Assembly (NCBI GenBank): GCA_023091735.1
Contig: JALKBU010000953.1
Span: 1-19,879 of the forward strand
Source of the DNA: Trichomonas tenax
Taxonomy: Eukaryota > Parabasalia > Trichomonadida > Trichomonadidae
Length of the DNA stretch: 19,879 nt
Direction of reading: 5' to 3'
Shown here: positions 13,705-19,879 of the stretch, one piece after another
How positions within the stretch are numbered: position 1 is the first letter of the stretch
How the letters are laid out: every line of letters starts with the position of its first letter
Notes under the pieces: generated by a model
The model's database searches: none
The model's input: the letters and a program-made list of their open reading frames with translations, nothing else
What the model was told of the DNA's origin: nothing
Made by a program: the position numbers and the translations under genes

Positions 13705-16107
13705 ATGGATAGGGACCAACTTCTAAACTTATTTCAGCCTTTTTCTCTTCCATGTGCTGCGAAGCTGACAGTGGAAGATGGAATAATTCAGAATGTATGG
13801 GACTCTGTCCTTAATATTGTATTCCAAGATACAAAAATGTACTTTTCGATGTTTCCTTACTTAGTTGATTTCTCAAAACAAGTCACAAAGTTCGCAGAAT
13901 CAAATCCAAATCTCGTTCATGAAAAAATCGAAAAATTAAATGCGGAATTACCAGAAGCAGAGCTTATCTCTTTGATTAGATCACTTTATTCTATTCTCCC
14001 ATTCTTCTCAAAGCAAAATATAACAGATATTATCGAAAAATCCATCGTTATTATCAAAAAATATCTCAACGAAAAACAGGATATTCCAAATGACATAATT
14101 GATGGTATGAATCTCGCAGAATTCGGATTGCTATCAGACAAGAACCTCACAGACGTCTATCACGCATTACTTCAATATAATAATTCAGATAATGAGTGTG
14201 CAGCTTTCATTTTACTGCAGCTATTCGCTCAGGACATCATAGATGTTGAGGAAGAGGCAGAAGATGAATTATTAAAGATGGCACTCAATTATTTGAAGAA
14301 AGATAAAATTCATCAACTTGTCGCTTTATACATGCTTCCAAAGCTCGATGGAATCATCGGGGAAGAGTCCAAGTTAACAAATGAGTTGTTCACACTTTTG
14401 CTTCCATTCTTTATTTCAAAGGATGAAGCTTTATTCAGAGTTTCTCATAAATCAATGCTCAAGCTTATTAAAGTTGGAGCATTCTCAGACAAGCTTAAAG
14501 TTGTCGAAATTATCAAGCAATACTCGAAATACACACCAGAAAATATCGCGCATTTCTTCAAATTCATCATTAAATACTTAGACGACGCAGAATCAGTTCA
14601 GATGAATGTTGTGCAGCCGATCTATGACTTCCTTGGCCTTACAGCTCAAGCAAAGGATCCAACAACACGTGCTTTAGTTCTCGAAACATATTCCATGCTT
14701 GCAGCAGTCAACAAAGATGTACTTGAGGAGACATTCGAGCAAGAACTTGAAGTTGCTGCTGAACTTCTCAAGACAGGAAATTCATTACATCTCAGCAAGA
14801 TCGGAAGCTATGTTTTGGCACTCGGCAAGACATATCCAGAGACATTCAAGAGAATTCTCGATGAATTCTTACCAGCTCTTGTTGATTCATTGAAGGAAAT
14901 TGGATCTCCTGAAGAACGCAAGTTCAAGCTCGATCTTGCACAGTCTGTTGCCGCATCTGTTGAAGGTGGAAACTATCTACAGTTCGTTTCTACAATTGTT
15001 GAGTTCACAACAAAGATTTTACCATCAATTTCTGGTAACCAGATCTTCTACGTTGCATCAATTGCAATCGGATTACGTGAGCAATTATCTGGTGAGCAGG
15101 CAACAGAGATTTTCGAGAATGTCTTCGAATTCGCTCTGAAGACAGAAGTTTCACCAAGTTTGAACGTCTGCCTTCACGTCATGAAGAAGATTTTGCACCT
15201 CGTCAAGCCCGAGATTGTCATTGCTGCAACAGAGAGAATCCTCAAAGGAGAGCTCTGTTATTCCATGAAATTAGAGCCAAATTACATCAGCGATCCTAAG
15301 ACAATGGTTTTCTATTTCATTGCTGCTGTTATCAAGAAGATTCCAGTAAATGCAATGGCTATTGCTGAAAAGGTCGTCTCATATGTCATGAACACGAGAA
15401 CAGCTCTTCTTCCTGCAGTTTTAGAATCAGTTAAAGCTGCTGCAATTATAGTCAAACCAGAAACTCTTAAGACATTCTATGCAAACATCAATGAATTGAT
15501 GCTTCACACAAATATTAAGGAGGAAGAGGAATATTGTTCTGTTGTCGACACAATGATACTCCTTGTCGAGAAGCAACCGTCTGCTGTTGATGGTGAAGAA
15601 GTAATCAGATCAGCAACGAAGATGCTCGCAAGATGCCACGGCGTTAAGGATGAGAACGAGAACGATGCTGATGATGACGAAGAGGAAGAAGATGACTATG
15701 ACATTGTTGATAATACAGAAGTCCTCCCAACATTATCAAGACTTATCTTCACTGTGTTCTTGTCTAAGGAGATCAATGTTGAGGTTAAGAAGGACCTCAT
15801 CGCTGGCGTTTTGGAAGATGTTCCTGCAGAATCAATGAACACAGTTCTCCCGCTCATTCTTGCTATGATGCGCGAGCAGGACCGTTTCAAGGTTGTTCTG
15901 CTTCCTCTTGCGAAAACTGTTGTTGGACTTCTCTTCATGCAGAAGAAGGATTTGCAGGAGATTGGATTAAGCGACGAACTTGTTGATGAAGCGAAGGCTG
16001 TTTTCAAGGAAACATGCAAGAAGAACACATTGATAGAGAGACAGATTTCCAAGGACTATGCCAAGGAGAGACCAAAGCTTAATAAGCTTAAGACATTATT
16101 GAAATAA
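13705..16107 (+). CDS. HEAT-repeat protein, importin-beta-like
   Basis: An 800-residue all-helical solenoid. Paired amphipathic helices continue through the chain (LISLIRSLYSILPFF, HKSMLKLIKVGAFSDKLKVVEII, TRALVLETYSMLAAVNKDVLEETFEQEL, TLSRLIFTVFLSKEINVEVKKDLIAGVL). A very acidic loop (DENENDADDDEEEEDDYD) lies at about residues 649-667, and the C-terminus is basic (KDYAKERPKLNKLKTLLK). This layout, with an acidic loop in a late HEAT repeat, is seen in importin-4/5-type karyopherins, which carry cargo through nuclear pores. The exact member is not certain, and another large HEAT protein is possible. The frame is open to an ATG at 13630, but the initiator at 13696 lies after it, so the start is MDRDQLLNLFQPF at 13705. 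Confidence 0.8.
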   Translation: MDRDQLLNLFQPFSLPCAAKLTVEDGIIQNVWDSVLNIVFQDTKMYFSMFPYLVDFSKQVTKFAESNPNLVHEKIEKLNAELPEAELISLIRSLYSILPFFSKQNITDIIEKSIVIIKKYLNEKQDIPNDIIDGMNLAEFGLLSDKNLTDVYHALLQYNNSDNECAAFILLQLFAQDIIDVEEEAEDELLKMALNYLKKDKIHQLVALYMLPKLDGIIGEESKLTNELFTLLLPFFISKDEALFRVSHKSMLKLIKVGAFSDKLKVVEIIKQYSKYTPENIAHFFKFIIKYLDDAESVQMNVVQPIYDFLGLTAQAKDPTTRALVLETYSMLAAVNKDVLEETFEQELEVAAELLKTGNSLHLSKIGSYVLALGKTYPETFKRILDEFLPALVDSLKEIGSPEERKFKLDLAQSVAASVEGGNYLQFVSTIVEFTTKILPSISGNQIFYVASIAIGLREQLSGEQATEIFENVFEFALKTEVSPSLNVCLHVMKKILHLVKPEIVIAATERILKGELCYSMKLEPNYISDPKTMVFYFIAAVIKKIPVNAMAIAEKVVSYVMNTRTALLPAVLESVKAAAIIVKPETLKTFYANINELMLHTNIKEEEEYCSVVDTMILLVEKQPSAVDGEEVIRSATKMLARCHGVKDENENDADDDEEEEDDYDIVDNTEVLPTLSRLIFTVFLSKEINVEVKKDLIAGVLEDVPAESMNTVLPLILAMMREQDRFKVVLLPLAKTVVGLLFMQKKDLQEIGLSDELVDEAKAVFKETCKKNTLIERQISKDYAKERPKLNKLKTLLK

Positions 16108-16157
16108 GAATAGAATTTTACTCATAAAGGATCTTTTTTATATTTTTAATTAAAAAT

Positions 16158-16264
16158 TTTCGTTATTGCTGAAATAAATAGAAAAATTTGAATTCATTAG
16201 ATCCATATGTTTTGTTGTTCGCGTTTTTGGTTAAATCAAACAAGATTTCGCTATTGCTTAAATA
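16158..16264. repeat. Pair of 19-base direct repeats between convergent genes
   Basis: TTTCGTTATTGCTGAAATA (16158-16176) and TTTCGCTATTGCTTAAATA (16246-16264) agree at 17 of 19 positions, 88 bases apart. They lie in the 193-base region shared by the 3' ends of the HEAT-repeat gene and the coiled-coil gene. The role is unknown; a 3'-end processing or termination element is possible. Confidence 0.5.
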
Positions 16265-16300
16265 TTAACACAAGTTTATTAAAAAAATAAAATATAGAAA

Positions 16301-18328
16301 TTAAATCTCCGATTCTGTTTCCCCAAGGTTGTCTGTTTGCTTCTGTACCTTGGAGAGCTCTCTTCTCTTTTGCTGAATCATTAATTTTAGTTTATCGATA
16401 GTATCGCGATATTTGGACCTTGAATTGACAAGATCCATCTGTTTAGTTGTTCTGTCTTCAATTTCCGTCGCATTTCTTCGACCTTTCTTCTCCTTCAGAT
16501 CTATTGTTTGATGTAGTGTTGTGATTTCTGTTGTTAATTGATCAATAAGAGTTTTATATCTTGCCATCGCTTGCTTCTTTTCAACGATTGCGGCTAACAG
16601 GTCTTCGATCTTGTCCTGCATCGCTTCGAGACTGTTTTCGAGCTGCTCGTGATCGACATCTGCTTCTGTTGTAACTCGCATTGCTCCTGCTTTCCATTTG
16701 TCAGCAAGTTGCTTCTGCATCAATATCTGTTTCTCGAAATCCGAGATCGCTCTTTCATTCGCCTTCGAGACTTCATCGATTTGGACTTGAAGCTCTGATA
16801 GCTGTGCCTGATGTCCTTTAACTTCGTTGTTGACGTTCTGCTCGACAGACGCTTGCTGCTCTTGAATTTGACTTGCGAGAGATATATTGTCCGACGTGAG
16901 CTTTGCATTCTTCGTCAATGTTTCTTTTAGTAAAGACTTTTGCATTTCGAGTTCTAACTCTAAGTATTGCTTCTTCTGCAATAAGACGCCTTGATCGCTT
17001 TTAGCGAATGTTCTAATCTGACTTTCTTTATCTTTGTATAATTCTGCGTTTTGCTTTGAAAGTTCTATAGTTTCAGACAATTGCTCGCGCTTTGTGAAAC
17101 ACGCTTCGATTTCAGCCTTAAGACTTGAGATTGTTTCAACAAATGAAGAGAATCCATTATCACTCTTTGTCGTCTTTAATATCGAATTTTCCTGATTTGC
17201 TGATGATATCTGTTTGGAGATCGCTTCTTTGCTTGACACAAGCTGCTGGTTTTCGCTCTCTATCAACTTGATCCTGCTGGAAAGCGTTGACAAAGCAGCT
17301 TCAAAACGAACTTTCATCTGCGATTCTTGTTCTTCAATTGCTTGATTAAACCTCTCTTCTGTTGAAGAAACAACATTTTTAATCCTTGTCAACTCCTCGG
17401 AATACATATCTCTTGTCATTCTCGCCTTTTGAGCATCAGCAGACGCTTCTTCACATAATTCAACAGATTCAACCATTTTGTTAAGGATAATGTCTTGTTG
17501 CTGCTCTTGCTTTTTTATCTTATCCTCAATGTTTTCATATGATGCAACTAATTGCTGATGTTCGTTATAGCTATCTTGTAATTTTTGGAATTGTTTCGAA
17601 TTTGTTTGTTTTGCTTGCTCTAAACCTTGGATAAACGCTTCAGTCTGGTTGCATCGCTGCGATAGTGTGTTACACATCTTCTGAATCTGCATTTTGAATG
17701 CTGCAAGTTGTTTAATTGTTTGTCTGTATTTCTTTGTTTCTTCAGTGAGGCTGTCGAGTTCTTGAAGATTACTGCTGTGTGCTGCTTTCTGGTCATTATA
17801 ACTTCTTATACATTCCTGTTTAACTTCATTGATTTTTGCGATTTCAATGCGTAAATCGTTGAGTTGAACGGAGTGTGCGTTGACATCATCGTCCATTTCA
17901 CTAAGTTTTTGCTGTATAGAGTTGTTTCCGCCTAAAATCATTGTAGATTGAAAACTTAATAATTGTTGATATTCTTGTTCAAGGTTTTGCACCTCTTTTT
18001 TCAAGTCCTGGTATATCTTTGCGTCATTTTTAGTTGATCTTTGTGATTGTCTCGTTATTATTTGCCTTTGTTCGAGTAAATCTGATAATCTTTTCTGTAA
18101 TTTTTGATTTTTTTGTATTTGTTCCCGTAGATCTTCGTCGAAGCATTTTGTGATGGGTGTAAAAACGAGCTCATCGTTCAGCCAAGTTGGTGCTGTCTTT
18201 CCAACTTTATCGAAAACATCTTGTATTGCTGGATTTATTTTGATTTCGTCATCAACGAGAAGGTGGCGAAGAGTTGTCATTTTGTTCCAAAGATTTTGAA
18301 GCGTTACTTGACCATTGTCATCATTCAT
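16301..18328 (-). CDS. Long coiled-coil protein
   Basis: A 675-residue protein. Residues 1-70 form a non-coiled head (NLWNKMTTLRHLLVDDEIK, TAPTWLNDELVFTPITKCF). From about residue 70 to the end it is nearly continuous heptad-type coiled coil, rich in Gln, Glu, Lys and Leu (DLLEQRQIITRQSQ, ELEVQIDEVSK-like stretches, KLKLMIQQKRRELSKVQKQTD). It has no membrane segment or signal peptide. Such proteins usually build cytoskeletal, basal-body or axonemal structures; no family-specific motif was recognised. The frame opens with a GTG at 18349; the first ATG is at 18328 (MNDDNGQVTLQ). A TCAAAAAA sequence lies 13 bases upstream, which is not a standard initiator. Confidence 0.85.
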   Translation of the reverse strand: MNDDNGQVTLQNLWNKMTTLRHLLVDDEIKINPAIQDVFDKVGKTAPTWLNDELVFTPITKCFDEDLREQIQKNQKLQKRLSDLLEQRQIITRQSQRSTKNDAKIYQDLKKEVQNLEQEYQQLLSFQSTMILGGNNSIQQKLSEMDDDVNAHSVQLNDLRIEIAKINEVKQECIRSYNDQKAAHSSNLQELDSLTEETKKYRQTIKQLAAFKMQIQKMCNTLSQRCNQTEAFIQGLEQAKQTNSKQFQKLQDSYNEHQQLVASYENIEDKIKKQEQQQDIILNKMVESVELCEEASADAQKARMTRDMYSEELTRIKNVVSSTEERFNQAIEEQESQMKVRFEAALSTLSSRIKLIESENQQLVSSKEAISKQISSANQENSILKTTKSDNGFSSFVETISSLKAEIEACFTKREQLSETIELSKQNAELYKDKESQIRTFAKSDQGVLLQKKQYLELELEMQKSLLKETLTKNAKLTSDNISLASQIQEQQASVEQNVNNEVKGHQAQLSELQVQIDEVSKANERAISDFEKQILMQKQLADKWKAGAMRVTTEADVDHEQLENSLEAMQDKIEDLLAAIVEKKQAMARYKTLIDQLTTEITTLHQTIDLKEKKGRRNATEIEDRTTKQMDLVNSRSKYRDTIDKLKLMIQQKRRELSKVQKQTDNLGETESEI

Positions 18329-18769
18329 AATAATTTTTTGATTTTGCACGTTTAAAAATTTTAGAAAAAAAATTATTTGTTGAAGAAAAACATGAAAAGC
18401 TGCAATCTTTTGATATTAGTAGATTTGCCAAAATGAAGCTTTCCTAACATACTTTAGAACATAGAGTGAACGCAAGAGATTTTTTCAAGTGAACAAATCT
18501 TTTTCATTCATATTCTTTAGATATATCATCATTCATACAAATTAGTTTTGAAAAGAAGTTACATATGTCATATATAGATTCTCAAAGAGAGAGATTGATC
18601 TTTTTCTGTTAATGTATTTGTTATATTTGTGCAAAAGTTTATAATGTTATTTACACGAGAAGAATATATGTTTTCTTTGATAATGTGACACATAATCATG
18701 AATGTTAAAGCATAATTTTTGAGAATATGAAATTTCCAAAAAATAAATTTTAATCAATAAAAAGTCAAG
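18329..18769. other. AT-rich spacer between two minus-strand coiled-coil genes
   Basis: This holds the promoter of the 675-residue coiled-coil gene and the 3' UTR of the upstream gene. One isolated TTTACACGAGA (18650-18660) resembles the array B word. No reading frame or RNA gene was seen. Confidence 0.5.
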
Positions 18770-19717
18770 TTACTGTTCATCGTTATTTGGTTGGTTTTCT
18801 TGTTGATTGCCATTTTCAGGGGCCGCATCTCCATCTTGTTTATTTTCGTCTTGTTTTGGTTTTATTGTATATTTCTCGCGTAAAGCTTCAACATCAACAA
18901 CCTCTGATTCAAGGCCAAGGTCGCGCAATCTTTCATTAAGTTCCTCGATATAACGAAGATAGCGATTTACATCCATATTCCATTTATTTGGACGGCGCTG
19001 CTGACGTTCATTCATACGGTTGAATATTAATTCGAATTCAGCCACATCCATAACGCACAGTTTGTCGTCTTTTGATGCTGGTTGTACTCCATGCTGCTGT
19101 GAAGACTGCTGTGATGTAAGTTTATCAAATTCCTGCTTGTTCTTGTTAACCTGAGAGCGAAGGAAAGCACGCTTACGGTTAAGTTTCTCGATAATTCCTT
19201 CAAGCTCGATTGCATTTTGGTACTTCTGGCTAACGACACATGCAGCAAGCTGCTTCTTATCCTCAGCCTGTTGCTCCTTTCTAAGATCAAGCGTTTTCTT
19301 AAGCCTCTGAATTTCGATCATCATGTAAGCTTTATCTTTCTGGAGACCAGATGAAACAGCCGGGTGCTGGACAGCGCGCGCATCGGAAAGTTCTCCTTCC
19401 GCTTTGCCGATCTCGATTTCGAGCTCTCCAAGCTGTTTTTTATATTCTTGTTCTTGATTGCCGCCTTCAGCATCGCTATCTAAGAACGAGGCAAGTGCAT
19501 TTGTGTATTTTTCTTTCTCGCTGAGTTGCTCGTTCGCTTTTTTAAGTTCTTGCTCTACGCTTTTGTACTCCATTTGTGCTTTTTTGTAATTAACCATTGC
19601 CTTCTTGAATTCGTCCCTTAAATATTCGCGCTCGTGCAGAGAATCGCCGCCACGCCAATAAAATTCTTGCTTTGCTGCCCGTGAAGGCGGTCTTTTAGCA
19701 AAAGGAGCGCGCGACAT
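18770..19717 (-). CDS. Coiled-coil protein with Gln/Asn/Pro-rich tail
   Basis: A 315-residue protein. The N-terminus is basic and Pro/Arg-rich (MSRAPFAKRPPSRAAKQ). Then comes a coiled coil at about residues 25-205 (EFKKAMVNYKKAQMEYKSVEQEL, ELEGIIEKLNRKRAFLRSQVNK). A short compact segment follows (VMDVAEFELIFNRMNERQQRRPNKWNMDVNRYLRYIEELNERLRDLGL, about 216-265). The last 35 residues are disordered, rich in Gln, Asn, Asp and Pro. It is probably cytoskeletal or flagellar, but the family is not recognised. The start is the ATG at 19715-19717, 10 bases behind a good initiator; the in-frame GTG at 19732 lies before that initiator. Confidence 0.87.
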   Translation of the reverse strand: MSRAPFAKRPPSRAAKQEFYWRGGDSLHEREYLRDEFKKAMVNYKKAQMEYKSVEQELKKANEQLSEKEKYTNALASFLDSDAEGGNQEQEYKKQLGELEIEIGKAEGELSDARAVQHPAVSSGLQKDKAYMMIEIQRLKKTLDLRKEQQAEDKKQLAACVVSQKYQNAIELEGIIEKLNRKRAFLRSQVNKNKQEFDKLTSQQSSQQHGVQPASKDDKLCVMDVAEFELIFNRMNERQQRRPNKWNMDVNRYLRYIEELNERLRDLGLESEVVDVEALREKYTIKPKQDENKQDGDAAPENGNQQENQPNNDEQ

Positions 19718-19720
19718 TTT

Positions 19721-19729
19721 GAAAAGTGA
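19721..19729 (-). promoter_or_regulatory. Initiator of the 315-residue coiled-coil gene
   Basis: On the minus strand TCACTTTTC precedes the ATG by three bases. With the A opposite 19727 as +1, the 5' UTR is 10 bases. It is identical to the initiator of the HEAT-repeat gene. Confidence 0.7.
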
Positions 19730-19732
19730 CAC

Positions 19733-19879
19733 TGCTCGTTATTTTGGATTATTACCCAGTTTCACAATACTTTAGCCGCCCCCTGCCTTTTTGGGTGTTT
19801 ACGTGTCATATCGTCAGATTCATTTTTTAATGGATGTTTCAACGCTGTTTACCCCAAACTCATATGTAAACTGCTAGCT
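19733..19879. other. Divergent promoter region at the window edge
   Basis: This region includes a GC-rich block (GCCGCCCCC, about 19775-19783) and one array-like word TTTACGTGTCA (19798-19808). A plus-strand initiator match, TCATT (19820-19824), is followed by an ATG at 19830. The frame from that ATG reads 15 codons and then meets TAG (19875-19877), so no gene is called. Confidence 0.4.

Noticed and set aside
15650..16052. Alternative frames inside the HEAT-repeat gene (plus and minus)
   Set aside because: They arise from the biased acidic and helical codons of the real frame; there is no promoter and no protein-like composition.
1..19879. Spliceosomal introns
   Set aside because: No GTATGT donor with the ACTAACACACAG-type acceptor was seen, and the genes are open from start to stop.

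Overview
The window looks like nuclear DNA of a parabasalid flagellate (Trichomonas or Tritrichomonas type). It is AT-rich, and the genes are single uninterrupted reading frames packed on both strands. Several start codons sit 7-25 bases behind an initiator of the form TCA(+1)YW, the known trichomonad core promoter. Several stop codons overlap a TAAA, the known trichomonad polyadenylation signal. H2A and H2B form a divergent pair. A C-terminal beta-signal marks a candidate hydrogenosomal outer-membrane barrel. The species cannot be fixed from the sequence alone. I saw no tRNA, rRNA, transposon or canonical trichomonad intron (GTATGT ... ACTAACACACAG).

Layout. 1-679: gene-free AT-rich DNA. 680-1216 (-): a B9D2-type ciliary transition-zone protein. 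1217-2182: a long spacer rich in ATCA/TGAT words. 2210-3724 (+): an unrecognised single-pass membrane protein. 3979-4896 (+): a Tom40/VDAC-like beta-barrel. 5189-5578 (-) and 5738-6157 (+): H2B and H2A around a 159-base symmetric promoter, with a 35-base direct repeat outside each gene. 6158-6764: spacer with a possible coding relic. 6765-9053 (+): a secreted GH20 beta-N-acetylhexosaminidase with bacterial-type domain order. 9102-10244 (-): unknown. 10481-11128 (+): a small bromodomain protein. 11355-11750 (+): a small coiled-coil protein. 11995-13314 (-): an alpha-helical, possibly ARM-like protein. 13705-16107 (+): a HEAT-repeat, importin-beta-like protein. 16301-18328 (-) and 18770-19717 (-): two coiled-coil proteins.

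Genes do not form operons; each appears to have its own promoter. The themes are cytoskeleton/flagellum (B9D2, coiled-coil proteins), chromatin (histones, bromodomain protein), organelle and nuclear transport (barrel, HEAT protein) and secreted glycan breakdown (GH20). This is an ordinary eukaryotic gene neighbourhood, with no single functional system visible.

The most unusual signals are non-coding. Two divergent intergenic regions (10293-10465 and 13432-13609) each carry eight or nine copies of a related 11-base word, TGWCAWGTAAA or its complement, spaced mostly about 19-23 or 31-33 bases apart, i.e. near two or three helical turns. Other notable signals are the palindromic histone promoter, a repeated long initiator TCACTTTTTTTC, a 12-base hairpin enclosing a start codon, and direct repeats flanking the histone pair and lying between convergent genes.
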